Assembly: GCA_048498995.1 (NCBI GenBank)
Contig: JBEHWX010000037.1
Location: 1 to 53,633 of the forward strand
Reading direction: 5' to 3'
Source of the DNA: JBEHWX01 sp048498995
Lineage (GTDB): Bacteria > Bacteroidota > Ignavibacteria > OLB7
DNA: 53,633 nt
The notes under the pieces are model-generated. The model was given only the letters and a program-made list of their open reading frames with translations, searched no databases and was not told the DNA's origin. This document shows, piece after piece, positions 7,724 to 16,243 of this stretch; the stretch's first letter is position 1, and every line of letters starts with the position of its first letter. A program made the translations under genes and the position numbers.

Positions 7724-8887
7724 ATGCAACGCATCAGCATTACCCCGCGCAACAACTGGCGGGCGGCGGTGGAAAAGCTCGGCTTCGGCTTTCACACCAC
7801 CAACGTCCCCTACTGGGATGAGAGCGCCTATTATTCCTTCACGATGGAGGAGATACTCTTCATCGAGAAATCGACGGCCGATCTCTGGCCGATGTGCCTG
7901 AACGCCGTGCAGCACGTGATGGACGAAGGGCGCTACGCGGAGCTCGCGATTCCGGAGTGGATCATCCCCTATATCGAGCGCACCTGGACGGAGGACCACG
8001 CCGCCATATACGGGCGCTTCGATTTCTGCTACCGGAACGGACAGTTGAAGCTCCTCGAATTCAACGCCGACACGCCGACGAGCCTCTACGAGGCCGGTAT
8101 CGTGCAGTGGTTCTGGCTCCAGGATTTCGCCAAGGGGAAGGATCAGTTCAACAGCATCCACGAAAAGCTGATCGCCTACTGGAACTATCTCCGCGCCTAT
8201 CTGCACAAGCGCCCGGGCATCCTCTCGGCGCTGAAGCCACCGCTGGTCCATTTCTCCTGCCTCAAGGAGACGCTGGAGGATCTGACCAACACCGAGTACA
8301 TGCGCGACTGCGCGATGCAGGGAGGGCTGGAGACGAAGCTGGTGTTCGTGGACGATATCGGCTGGGACACCGCCGAGCGGGAGTTCGTGGACATGGAGGA
8401 GGAGCCGATCCGGAATATCTTCAAGCTTTATCCGTGGGAGTGGCTCATCGCGGAGGATTTCGGGAGGAATATCCTGGAGGATCGCAACCGCGCCTTCTGG
8501 ATCGAGCCGGCCTGGAAGATGATCCTCTCCAACAAGGCGATCCTCCCGATTCTCTGGGAGCTCTACCCGGACCATCCGCTGCTGCTGCCGGCATATTTCG
8601 ATCAGCATGGGATGCGGGACTTCGTTCGGAAGCCGAAGCTGAGCCGTGAGGGGGCCAACGTGGAGCTGGTGCGGAACGGACGGCTGGCGCAGGCCACCGA
8701 GGGGAGCTACGGCGATGAGGGGCATATCTACCAGCAGTTGTTCGATCTCCCCGAGTTCAACGGCAACCACCCGGTGATCGGCTCCTGGGTGATCGGCCAG
8801 GAGCCGGCCGGCATGGGGATCCGGGAGGCAGACACGCTGGTGACCGACAACCGGAGCCGCTTCGTTCCCCACCTGATCGACGGCTGA
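7724..8887 (+). CDS. YgiC/YjfC-type ATP-grasp ligase (glutathionylspermidine synthase-like)
   Basis: The 387-aa protein is about the length of YgiC/YjfC and matches the C-terminal synthetase half of glutathionylspermidine synthase. Visible family blocks are KLLEFNADTPTSLYEA, IVQWFWLQD, WKMILSNKAILPILWEL, PDHPLLLPAYF and RKPKLSREGANVEL (ATP-grasp lysine region), with a C-terminal IGSWVIG segment. It would form an amide bond between a carboxylate and an amine using ATP. The true substrates of YgiC-like proteins are not settled, and a glutathionylspermidine role is doubtful in an organism with a bacillithiol gene. It is probably co-transcribed with the two lipoproteins upstream. The ATG at 7724 is the only sensible start. 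Confidence 0.88.
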   Translation: MQRISITPRNNWRAAVEKLGFGFHTTNVPYWDESAYYSFTMEEILFIEKSTADLWPMCLNAVQHVMDEGRYAELAIPEWIIPYIERTWTEDHAAIYGRFDFCYRNGQLKLLEFNADTPTSLYEAGIVQWFWLQDFAKGKDQFNSIHEKLIAYWNYLRAYLHKRPGILSALKPPLVHFSCLKETLEDLTNTEYMRDCAMQGGLETKLVFVDDIGWDTAEREFVDMEEEPIRNIFKLYPWEWLIAEDFGRNILEDRNRAFWIEPAWKMILSNKAILPILWELYPDHPLLLPAYFDQHGMRDFVRKPKLSREGANVELVRNGRLAQATEGSYGDEGHIYQQLFDLPEFNGNHPVIGSWVIGQEPAGMGIREADTLVTDNRSRFVPHLIDG

Positions 8888-8940
8888 GCGCGCGGCGCCG
8901 GGCACACGTCCGGACGCGGTGATCCCGATCCCGAAGTGTA

Positions 8941-8951
8941 TTTTTTTTTTT
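8941..8951. other. 11-bp poly-T run after the YgiC-type gene
   Basis: A run of eleven T residues lies 54 bp after the ligase stop codon. It is the longest homopolymer I noticed in the window. There is no strong hairpin directly before it, so it is only a weak candidate terminator; it could also be a slippage-prone site. Confidence 0.45.
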
Positions 8952-9039
8952 CGCCCGACGCCAAAGGATTCCGAGTGAACGCGTAATGGAACCGATGGGC
9001 GCATCGTGCGCCGATTCCATCAACATTCGGAGTAGATTC

Positions 9040-9414
9040 ATGTCCAAGCCTCTCCTCGGACTGCTGCTTGGGGCGGTTCTCGGCGTGGTCGATGGTCTGA
9101 CGGCCATCCTCACGCCGGAAGCCGGACCCTACCTTGCCTCGATCGTCATCGGCTCGACGATCAAGGGAATGATCACCGGCATCGTCGCCGGATTCGTGGC
9201 GCGGAGAAAGCGCTCGATCCCGCTCGGACTGACGGTCGGCCTCGGCGTGGGGCTGCTGCTGAGCTATCTGGCGGCGGCGGCCAGCCCGATCGACGGGCGG
9301 TATTACTATTTCGAGATCATGCTGCCCGGCTCCATTCTCGGCTTGGTCGTCGGGCTTGCCACGCAGAAATTCGGACGTCCGGTCGAGCCCGAGCCGGCAC
9401 CCCTCAGCCGCTGA
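9040..9414 (+). CDS. small four-helix membrane protein, unknown function
   Basis: The 124-aa product has four hydrophobic segments: GLLLGAVLGVVDGLTAIL, YLASIVIGSTIKGMITGIVAGFVA, IPLGLTVGLGVGLLLSYLAAA and IMLPGSILGLVVGLATQ. Gly-rich packing repeats are evident. The frame is open from 8986, but the ATG at 9040 is preceded by GGAG at 9029-9032 with a 7-nt spacer, which decides the start. The family is not recognised. The architecture resembles small Gly-zipper membrane proteins of the GlsB type without clear homology. It stands alone between the poly-T run and a VOC protein gene 190 bp downstream. Confidence 0.72.
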   Translation: MSKPLLGLLLGAVLGVVDGLTAILTPEAGPYLASIVIGSTIKGMITGIVAGFVARRKRSIPLGLTVGLGVGLLLSYLAAAASPIDGRYYYFEIMLPGSILGLVVGLATQKFGRPVEPEPAPLSR

Positions 9415-9606
9415 CGCGGAAGGCATCATCCCGGCCGGGCACTCCCGCTGGTCCGGGATGGCGCGCCTCGCGCGAGGCATCACGAGCGACGCAATTCATC
9501 CAGCGCGCTACATCCAGCGCGGCGCGGCGTATCCGACCGCGCGCCCCTCGACCCGATATCGACGCCCTACGTTCCCTCAACCATACAATCCGGAGAACAG
9601 ACGAAC

Positions 9607-9975
9607 ATGGCCAACGCAATCAACTGGTTCGAGATCCCCGCGGCCGACTTCGACCGCGCCTGCACCTTCTACAGCACCATCCTCGGCACCGAGCTCGTCC
9701 GCCAGGAGATGGGGAACATGAGCATGGGCTTCCTCCCGGCCGATCAGACGGGAGTCGGCGGCGCGGTGACGCATGCCGCCGGCATGGAGCCGAGCCAGAA
9801 CGGCTCGGTGGTCTACCTCAACGGCGGCAACGATCTGAACAGCGTCCTGGAGAAGGTCGAGCAGGCCGGCGGATCGGTGGTCGTTCCGAAGACCGAGATC
9901 GGCAACAACTTCGGCTTCTTCGGCATCTTCATCGACTCCGAGGGGAACAAGGTCGGCGTGCACTCGATGAACTGA
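9607..9975 (+). CDS. VOC family (glyoxalase/bleomycin-resistance-like) protein
   Basis: The 122-aa protein is a single-unit VOC fold with two beta-alpha-beta-beta-beta modules. The first is INWFEIPAADFDRACTFYSTILG and the second NSVLEKVEQAGGSVVVPKTEIG followed by FGIFIDSEGNKVGVHS. The N-terminal His common in metal-binding members is replaced here (NWFEIP), so metal binding is uncertain. The substrate cannot be predicted. It is monocistronic, followed 38 bp later by a strong 15-bp hairpin. Confidence 0.9.
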   Translation: MANAINWFEIPAADFDRACTFYSTILGTELVRQEMGNMSMGFLPADQTGVGGAVTHAAGMEPSQNGSVVYLNGGNDLNSVLEKVEQAGGSVVVPKTEIGNNFGFFGIFIDSEGNKVGVHSMN

Positions 9976-10013
9976 GCGACTGCACGCGCAATCACGCGAG
10001 CGCGATCTCGCGA

Positions 10014-10050
10014 GCGAGGGCCGGGGAGCGGAAATCTCCCCGGCCCTCGC
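10014..10050 (+). terminator. strong 15-bp hairpin terminator after the VOC gene
   Basis: GCGAGGGCCGGGGAG (10014-10028) and CTCCCCGGCCCTCGC (10036-10050) are perfect inverses around a 7-nt loop, followed by CGTTTCC. It lies 38 bp after the VOC stop codon. Confidence 0.75.
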
Positions 10051-10159
10051 CGTTTCCGGGCCGGGCGGCATCCCGTCCGAGCGTGACCGATCATCACGCG
10101 GTCGTGATCGATCGTCACGCGACGAACCATGATCGGGATGCGATGGGGATGAACGCGAA

Positions 10160-10188
10160 GCGGGCCGGAGGGTTGTCCTCCGGCCCGC
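10160..10188. terminator. 12-bp hairpin downstream of the MarR gene
   Basis: GCGGGCCGGAGG (10160-10171) and CCTCCGGCCCGC (10177-10188) are exact inverses around GTTGT. The element lies 65 bp past the stop codon of the minus-strand MarR gene and is likely its terminator; it may act on both strands. Confidence 0.65.
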
Positions 10189-10253
10189 TCATCATCTTCG
10201 TCTCCACGATCTCCACGCATCGACGCGGCCGCGTGCCCCGGCGGCGCGGGCGG

Positions 10254-10679
10254 TTACGCCGCGTCGCTGTTGAGCTGGCGAAGCAGCCGCTCGATCTGCG
10301 GCCCGAGCACGCGCAGCTCCTCGCGGTGCGCGGTGGAGAGCTTCTCCAGGAGCTTCGAGCCGCGACGCGTCAGCGCCACCTGCACCTGCCGGCGGTCGAC
10401 GCTCGACGGCTTCCTGACCACCAGCTCCGAGGCCACCAGACGGTCGATCAGCCCGACGGCGCTGTGATGCTCGATCTGAAGCCGCTCGGCCAGCTCGCCA
10501 ACGGTGATCGTGTCCCGTCCGGGATATCCCTTGATCGCCAGCAGCGCCTGGTGCTGCTGCGGCGTGAGCCCCACCTGCTTGGCGGCACTCTCACTGAAAC
10601 GGAGGAACTGGCGGAGCGCATATCGGAACGCCGCCAGGGTCTCGTACTCTTCCTTGCTGACTTGTCGCCCCATGGTCAT
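10254..10679 (-). CDS. MarR family transcriptional regulator
   Basis: The 141-aa product has the MarR winged-helix arrangement: an N-terminal dimerisation helix (YETLAAFRYALRQFLRFSESAAKQVGLTPQQHQALLAIKG), the recognition helix region (ITVGELAERLQIEHHSAVGLIDRLVASELVVRK) and the wing SSVDRRQVQVALTRRGSKLLEKL with the conserved DRR. The start is one of two ATGs (10679 or 10673); 10679 fits an AAGAG just upstream. The frame is open to 10817 but the extension is Pro/Arg-rich and unlike the family. It is divergent from the ClC channel gene across a 300-bp region containing an AT-rich palindrome, so it may control itself and the channel. The ligand is unknown. Confidence 0.9.
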   Translation of the reverse strand: MTMGRQVSKEEYETLAAFRYALRQFLRFSESAAKQVGLTPQQHQALLAIKGYPGRDTITVGELAERLQIEHHSAVGLIDRLVASELVVRKPSSVDRRQVQVALTRRGSKLLEKLSTAHREELRVLGPQIERLLRQLNSDAA

Positions 10680-10775
10680 CTCTTGATGTTGATTGCCACG
10701 TCGAGGCGGAGCTCGAGGGCACGGTACTCGATCAGTAGGCTCGGCGGCAGGGGAAGTTGCCTGGAGGGTTGGCGA

Positions 10776-10865
10776 CAAATATAGGCGATACGCCCCCCGG
10801 TCGGTTCTCCGAACCACCGATCGACACGAATTCTCTCTGGCGAGATTTATATCGCAATACGATAT
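10776..10865. promoter_or_regulatory. divergent MarR/ClC control region: -7 box and palindrome
   Basis: On the minus strand TATATTTG (10783 to 10776) is an exact match to the Bacteroidota -7 box and would drive the MarR gene with a leader of about 90 nt. On the other side, ATATCG (10849-10854) and CGATAT (10860-10865) form a 17-bp palindrome with a 5-bp centre inside a conspicuously AT-rich tract, about 120 bp upstream of the ClC start. It is a candidate MarR operator. Confidence 0.4.
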
Positions 10866-10986
10866 TTATTGCTCGCGCGTCCCTCTATCCGCCCGCCTCC
10901 GGCGCCGGATGTCCGCGGACCCCGGAACGATCCGGGCGACGGGATCGTGGCGCGAATGCGAGAAAAACACAGGAATGGAGAAAGCG

Positions 10987-12822
10987 ATGATCGATGACGG
11001 GAATGCCGGCAGAACCGCACCGGGGGATTCCCCGGCCACGTTCAGGCTGCAGGTGATATCACTTCTGGCGGCGATGATCGGCCTGGCCGCGGGCTTCGTG
11101 GCCTACGCGCTCTACGGGCTGATAGCCCTCGCCACCAACCTCTTCTATTACGGCCGGTTCGATTTCCATATGACCGATCCCGCCGCCAACCACCTCGGGC
11201 TCTGGGCGATCGCCATACCGGCGGTCGGCGGGCTCGCCGTCGGGCTGATGGCCAAATACGGCAGCTCGAAGATCCGCGGCCACGGCATCCCGGAGGCGAT
11301 GGAGGCGGTGCTGGTCAACCGAAGCCGGATCTCGCCGCGCGTCGCGATCCTGAAGCCGATCTCGGCGGCGATCGCCATCGGCTCCGGCGGTCCGTTCGGC
11401 GCCGAGGGGCCGATCATCCAGACCGGCGGCGCCCTCGGCTCCCTGCTCGGTCAGCTGATCCACACCACCGCCTCGGAGCGGAAGGTGCTCCTGGCCTGCG
11501 GCGCCGCCGCCGGCATGTCCGCCACCTTCGGCACCCCGATCGCCGCGGTGATCCTGGCCATCGAGCTTCTCCTGTTCGAGTTCAAGTCCCGCTCGTTCAT
11601 TCCGCTGGTGATCGCCTCCACCCTGGCCACCAGCATCCACTACTTCCTGATGGGCCCCGGCCCGATGTTCCAGGTCGGCGCCGTCGACTTCGCCATCCCC
11701 CTCGGGCTCCCCTTCTACGCCCTGCTCGGCGTTATCTGCGGGCTGGCCGCCGTCGGCCTGAGCCGCGCGCTCTACTGGATCGAGGATCAGTTCGAGCGCC
11801 TGCCGTTCGACCCGAGCTGGTGGCCGGCCATCGGCGGCATCCTCCTCGGCGTCATCGGCCTGTTCGTCCCCCGCGTGCTCGGCGTCGGCTACGAGACCAT
11901 CTCCGGCATTCTCCAGGATCGGCTGGCCACCTCGGTGCTTCTGTCGGTGATGGTGTTCAAGACGCTGGCGCTGCTGGTCTCGCTCGGCTCCGGCACCTCC
12001 GGCGGCCTGCTGGCGCCGACGTTCATGTCGAGCGCGGCGATGGGAAGCCTGTTCGCCGTGGCGGTGAATCACCTGATCCCCGGCGTGCACCTGGCCCCCG
12101 GAGCATGCGCCCTGGTGGCGATGGCCGCCGTCTTCGGCGCGGCCAGCCGCTCCACCTTCGCGTTCATCATCTTCGCCTTCGAGATCACCCGGAGCTACGA
12201 CGCGATCCTGCCGCTGATGATCGCCAGCGTGATCGCCGACGGCGTGGGGCTGCTGCTGATGCGCAATTCGATCATGACCGAGAAGCTGGCGCGGCGCGGT
12301 CTGGTGGTCGATCAGGAATACGAGCCGGACGCGCTCCGCGGCACCACCGTCGCCGAGGTGATGGACCGCCAGGTTCCGACCGTCCCGGCCGGGATGACCG
12401 TTGCCGAGGCGGTGGAGCGGATCGCCGAGGGGGACGCGGCGTTTCTCCGCCATCATGCCCTCCCGGTGGTCGACGATCGCGAGCACATGGTCGGCATCGT
12501 CACCCGCGGCGACCTTCTGCGCGAGATGCAGAGCGGCCACGCCGGACGGTGCATGCAGGAGATCGGCGCCCGCTCGGTGATCGTGGCGTTTCCGGACGAA
12601 ACGGTGCACGAGGCGGTGATGAAGATGCTTCGGTGTGACGTTGGACGCCTTCCGGTGGTCAGTAGAGATACGCCCGACATTGTCATCGGATATCTCGGCC
12701 GCGCCCGCGCGATGCAGGCACGAGCGCGACGGCTCGACGAGGAGCTGACGCGCGAGGCCGGCTGGATTGCGCGCATGCGCAACGGCCGCAGCACCGAGCC
12801 GAGCGGCAACCCCGCCGCCTGA
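10987..12822 (+). CDS. ClC-type chloride channel/antiporter with tandem CBS domains
   Basis: The 611-aa protein contains a full ClC transport core (about residues 15-430) and two C-terminal CBS domains (about 450-595). The ion-path motifs are visible: GHGIPEAM, GSGGPFGAEGPII (retaining the gating Glu in GxEGP) and GSGTSGGLLAPTF. CBS 1 begins at VAEVMDRQVPTVPAGMTVAEAV; CBS 2 follows MQEIGARSVIVAFPDETVHEAV. The CBS pair probably binds a nucleotide and modulates gating. The start at 10987 has GGAG with a 6-nt spacer; the ATG at 10975 has worse spacing. Channel versus proton antiporter mode cannot be decided by motif alone. It is divergent from a MarR regulator. Confidence 0.93.
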   Translation: MIDDGNAGRTAPGDSPATFRLQVISLLAAMIGLAAGFVAYALYGLIALATNLFYYGRFDFHMTDPAANHLGLWAIAIPAVGGLAVGLMAKYGSSKIRGHGIPEAMEAVLVNRSRISPRVAILKPISAAIAIGSGGPFGAEGPIIQTGGALGSLLGQLIHTTASERKVLLACGAAAGMSATFGTPIAAVILAIELLLFEFKSRSFIPLVIASTLATSIHYFLMGPGPMFQVGAVDFAIPLGLPFYALLGVICGLAAVGLSRALYWIEDQFERLPFDPSWWPAIGGILLGVIGLFVPRVLGVGYETISGILQDRLATSVLLSVMVFKTLALLVSLGSGTSGGLLAPTFMSSAAMGSLFAVAVNHLIPGVHLAPGACALVAMAAVFGAASRSTFAFIIFAFEITRSYDAILPLMIASVIADGVGLLLMRNSIMTEKLARRGLVVDQEYEPDALRGTTVAEVMDRQVPTVPAGMTVAEAVERIAEGDAAFLRHHALPVVDDREHMVGIVTRGDLLREMQSGHAGRCMQEIGARSVIVAFPDETVHEAVMKMLRCDVGRLPVVSRDTPDIVIGYLGRARAMQARARRLDEELTREAGWIARMRNGRSTEPSGNPAA

Positions 12823-12836
12823 GAACGACTTCTTCC

Positions 12837-12867
12837 CCGTGACGCACCGGCCAACTCCGCGTCACGG
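12837..12867 (+). terminator. hairpin after the ClC gene
   Basis: CCGTGACGC (12837-12845) pairs perfectly with GCGTCACGG (12859-12867), 15 bp after the ClC stop codon. Flanking TTCC and GGGAA can extend the stem with a small bulge. There is no strong T-tract. Confidence 0.6.
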
Positions 12868-13004
12868 TAGGGAAAGAGGGATGCGATGTAGGACGTGGGA
12901 TCCTCGCGCATTCCTCTTTCCCGTCGGAGGATGAGCCCGCTCCCCCGGATTCCGTCCCGTCCCGCCTTTCCACCGGCACTCCCCTTACGCCCCGCGCATC
13001 CGCT

Positions 13005-13150
13005 CAGCGCATCCGCTCCCGCTCAGCGCATCCGCTCCCGCTCAGCGCATCCGCTCCCGCTCGGCGCATCCGCTCCCGCTCGGCGCATCCGCTCCCGCTC
13101 GGCGCATCCGCTCCCGCTCGGCGCATCCGCTCCCGCTCAGCGCATCCGCA
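13005..13150. repeat. 19-bp tandem repeat, about 8 copies
   Basis: Units of 19 bp (CAGCGCATCCGCTCCCGCT, with CGG replacing CAG in the middle copies) start at 13005, 13024, 13043, 13062, 13081, 13100, 13119 and 13138. The first and last copies carry CAG and the central ones CGG, as expected if the variant spread by internal duplication. The array occupies most of the gap between the ClC and peptidase genes and ends about 100 bp before the peptidase start. I see no gene in 12823-13246. Confidence 0.9.
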
Positions 13151-13246
13151 CGTCGATTCCTTCCCGTACTTTCCCCCTTCGGATCATCCGGTCGCGCCGG
13201 CGAAGCGGCGCCACGTCCGGGGCGATCCGCACGCAACGGAGGTACG

Positions 13247-14995
13247 ATGCCCCGAGTCCCGCTTCTGTTCCTTCTTCTCACGTCGACCGCGCTGGCCCAG
13301 GCCCCGGCGCCCGGCTTCGACGTGGTCGATTACGACGTATCGCTCACGCCGCTCCCCGCCGAGCGGAGCATCGACGGACAGGTCACGATCGATCTGGTCG
13401 CGCTGGTCGACCGGCTGGCGACCGTCCGGCTCGACATGGCCGGGATCGTGCCGACCGCCGCTTCCCTGGGACGCGCTTCGCTCCCCTACACGATCTCCCC
13501 CGATTCGACGGGCATCGAGCTGCGGCTTCCCACGCCGGCCGCGCGCGGAGAGCACCGCCGCGTCACCCTCCGCTACGTCGCCCGCCCGACCCGGGGCGTC
13601 ACCTTCAGCGGCGATCAGATCTACACGCAGTTCCACACCCGGAACTGGATGATCTGCCACGATGATCCGGCCGACCGCGCCACGATCACGCTCCGGATCA
13701 CCGCCCCCACGACCCTGACCGTGATCGCCAACGGCAGGGAGACCGGGCGACGACAGCTTCCGAAGGGGATGACCGAGCGTACCTGGCGGAACGATCTCCC
13801 CTGCGCCCCCTTCCTCTTCGGCTTCGCGATCGGCCGCTTCAACGACACGACCATCGCCCCCCATGGCGCCCCGCTCCGGCTTCTCTCCGCCTCGCATACC
13901 CCGGCCGAGCTCGCCACGATCTTCGACGCCTCGGCCCGCGCGCTCCCCTGGTTCTCCGAGCGCGCCGGCGTGCGGCCGCCGATACAGCCGTACACCCAGC
14001 TGCTCGTGCATGGCTCCGCCGCGCAGGAGCTCGCCGGATTTACCGTGATCGGCGAGGAGTACGGACACGACGTGCTCGAGGAGCCGCGCGAGGACTGGCT
14101 GGAGCTCCACGAGCTTGCTCACCAGTGGTGGGGCGTGGCGGTGGCCTGCCGGAGCTGGTCCGACATCTGGCTGAACGAGGGGATGGCCACCTTCATGACC
14201 GCCGCGTTCAAGGAGCTCCGCTGGAGCCGCGAGGAGTATGACCGGGAGATGGCGCTGGCCCGCGCCCGCTGGGAACGGGAGCGCCTGGCCGGCAAGGACC
14301 GCCCGCTCCATTACGAGGGATGGACCACATCGGTGGAAGCCAACGGCGCCATTCCCTACGCCAAGGGAGCGCTCGTGCTCAACCTGCTCCGGTTCGAGCT
14401 CGGCGACGAGACGTTCTGGCGCGGCATCCGCGCCTACACCGTGGCGCACGATGGAGGAACCGCCACGAGCGACGATCTGCGCGCCGGCATGGAGGAGGCC
14501 AGCGGACGCGATCTTTCCCGCTTCTTCGCGCAATGGGTCACCGGCGCCGGCGCGCCCCGCCTGGTCGCGGCCAGCCGCGTCGACGACGGCGACGTGGTGA
14601 TCACCATCCGACAGCGTGGCGACACGCTCTGGGAGCTTCCGCTGACCGTGGCCGTCGAAAGCGGCAGCGGTCGCGAGCATGGCCGCGTGGACGTGAAGGA
14701 GCGTGAGACCACGATCCGCGTCCCGTTCATGCCGCCGCTCCTCTCCATCAGGATCGATGACGGCGCGCATCTCCCGATGGAGATCGAGCAGGAGCGGAGC
14801 GTGGAGATGCTCCTCTACCAGATCGCCAACGAGCCGGACGCCGGCGGTCGCGCCGAGGCGATCACGGCGCTCGCCCGACTGCCGGAGGGGCATGGCGCCT
14901 CGCTGCGCGCCGACGCGCGCGCGGTGCTGGAAGCGGCCGCCGCCGACGACACCTCCCGGCTCGTGCGGGAGGTCGCCTCGCGGGCGCTGAAGTGA
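13247..14995 (+). CDS. exported M1-like (gluzincin) metallopeptidase
   Basis: The 582-aa product starts with a signal peptide (MPRVPLLFLLLTSTALAQA) after GGAGG with a 4-nt spacer. An N-terminal beta domain (DVVDYDVSLTPLPAERSIDGQVTIDL) precedes the catalytic domain. The catalytic residues are H288-E-L-A-H292, the third ligand E311 in WLNEGMATF (HExxH-x18-E), and the catalytic Tyr371 in IPYAKGALVLNLLR, all expected for family M1. The GxMEN exopeptidase motif expected shortly before HExxH is not recognisable; LAGFTVIGEEYGHD stands there. The C-terminus (after about residue 520) looks like the start of a short HEAT-like helical region. It probably acts on peptides outside the cytoplasm. It is monocistronic. 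Confidence 0.85.
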   Translation: MPRVPLLFLLLTSTALAQAPAPGFDVVDYDVSLTPLPAERSIDGQVTIDLVALVDRLATVRLDMAGIVPTAASLGRASLPYTISPDSTGIELRLPTPAARGEHRRVTLRYVARPTRGVTFSGDQIYTQFHTRNWMICHDDPADRATITLRITAPTTLTVIANGRETGRRQLPKGMTERTWRNDLPCAPFLFGFAIGRFNDTTIAPHGAPLRLLSASHTPAELATIFDASARALPWFSERAGVRPPIQPYTQLLVHGSAAQELAGFTVIGEEYGHDVLEEPREDWLELHELAHQWWGVAVACRSWSDIWLNEGMATFMTAAFKELRWSREEYDREMALARARWERERLAGKDRPLHYEGWTTSVEANGAIPYAKGALVLNLLRFELGDETFWRGIRAYTVAHDGGTATSDDLRAGMEEASGRDLSRFFAQWVTGAGAPRLVAASRVDDGDVVITIRQRGDTLWELPLTVAVESGSGREHGRVDVKERETTIRVPFMPPLLSIRIDDGAHLPMEIEQERSVEMLLYQIANEPDAGGRAEAITALARLPEGHGASLRADARAVLEAAAADDTSRLVREVASRALK

Positions 14996-15189
14996 GCGCC
15001 CCGCGGGCCACCATGCGGGCCCGGATATTGAGACGGGAATCACCCCGTCGCCGGGCCACGGCACGCGCCCGACCGCTCCCCGGCACGCGCCCCCGACACG
15101 CGCAGGCCGGAGGCTCGTGACGAGATCGCGGATCCCGGACCGGCATGGATCCGACATTCTTCCTTCATTCTCATTTTCCCGCACCTCAC

Positions 15190-16161
15190 ATGGAATACAC
15201 CCGTCTCGGCCGCACCGGCCTGAAGGTCAGCAGAGTATGCCTGGGGACGATGAATTTCGGCCCTTATACCTCCGAGGAGGAGAGCTTCCGGATCATGGAT
15301 CGGGCGCTCGACCTCGGCGTGAATTTCTTCGACACGGCGAATGTCTACGGCGGCGAAAAGGGCCCCGGGACCACCGAGGAGATCGTCGGACGGTGGCTTG
15401 CCCAGGGAGATGGGCGCCGCGAGAAGATCGTTTTGGCCACGAAGGTCTACGGCAAGATGGGGAGCTGGCAGAACGAGTCGCGCCTTTCGGCCTACCATAT
15501 CCGCCGCGCCTGCGAGGAGAGCCTGCGCCGCCTGAAGACCGACCACATCGATCTCTACCAGATGCACCATATCGACCGCGATACGCCATGGGAGGAGATA
15601 TGGCAGGCGATGGAGCAGCTGGTGCGGGAGGGGAAGGTGATCTATGTCGGCAGCAGCAATTTCGCGGCGTGGAATATCGTGCAGGCGCAGTATCTCGCCG
15701 AGCGACGGAATTTTCTCGGCCTGGTCTCCGAGCAGAGCATCTATTCGCTCAGGAACCGGAACATCGAGCTCGAGGTGATTCCGGCCTGCGGCGCGCTCGG
15801 CCTGGGACTGATTCCCTGGAGCCCGCTGGCCGGAGGACTCCTGGCCGGCGCGCTCGAAAAGCCGGCCGAGGGGCGCCGCACGCGCGAGCCGCTGCGCGCC
15901 GCGGTGGAGCGGCTTCGTCCGCAGGTCGAGGCCTACGAGAATCTCTGCCGCGAGATCGGCCAGCGTCCGGCCGACGTGGCCCTGGCCTGGACGCTCCACA
16001 ACCCGGTGGTCACCGCGCCGATCATCGGACCGCGCACCATCGAGCAGCTCGAGGAGAACGCCGCCGCCACCGAGATCTCGCTGCCGGAGGATGTGCTGAA
16101 GCGGCTCGACGAGATCTGGCCCGGCCCGGGAAACCAGGCGCCGGAAGCCTACGCGTGGTGA
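15190..16161 (+). CDS. aldo/keto reductase
   Basis: The 323-aa protein is an AKR TIM barrel of the potassium-channel-beta/YajO-like group: MEYTRLGRTGLKVSRVCLGTM at the start, catalytic tetrad D48, Y53, K85 and H126 (FFDTANVYGG, ATKVYGK, LYQMHH), and NADPH-binding segments VGSSNFAAWNI, IPWSPLAGGLLAG and a C-terminal IIGPRTIEQLEENAAA. It reduces carbonyl compounds with NADPH; the substrate is not predictable. The ATG at 15190 begins at the conserved N-terminus. An upstream in-frame ATG at 15145 would add a short Phe/His-rich extension without family support. It is monocistronic with a hairpin 50 bp after its stop codon. Confidence 0.92.
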   Translation: MEYTRLGRTGLKVSRVCLGTMNFGPYTSEEESFRIMDRALDLGVNFFDTANVYGGEKGPGTTEEIVGRWLAQGDGRREKIVLATKVYGKMGSWQNESRLSAYHIRRACEESLRRLKTDHIDLYQMHHIDRDTPWEEIWQAMEQLVREGKVIYVGSSNFAAWNIVQAQYLAERRNFLGLVSEQSIYSLRNRNIELEVIPACGALGLGLIPWSPLAGGLLAGALEKPAEGRRTREPLRAAVERLRPQVEAYENLCREIGQRPADVALAWTLHNPVVTAPIIGPRTIEQLEENAAATEISLPEDVLKRLDEIWPGPGNQAPEAYAW

Positions 16162-16213
16162 GCCGGGAGATCGCTGATACAAGCGGTCCCGCCGGCACCG
16201 CAGAGCCATCGAA

Positions 16214-16243
16214 CGCCGGGGCGCCTCTTCGGGCGTCCCGGCG
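16214..16243 (+). terminator. hairpin after the aldo/keto reductase
   Basis: CGCCGGG-G-CGCC (16214-16225) pairs with GGCG-T-CCCGGCG (16232-16243) around TCTTCG, including a G/T wobble. A second hairpin, GGACGGCC/GGCCGTCC (16443-16461), lies nearer the next gene. No gene is visible in 16162-16542. Confidence 0.6.
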
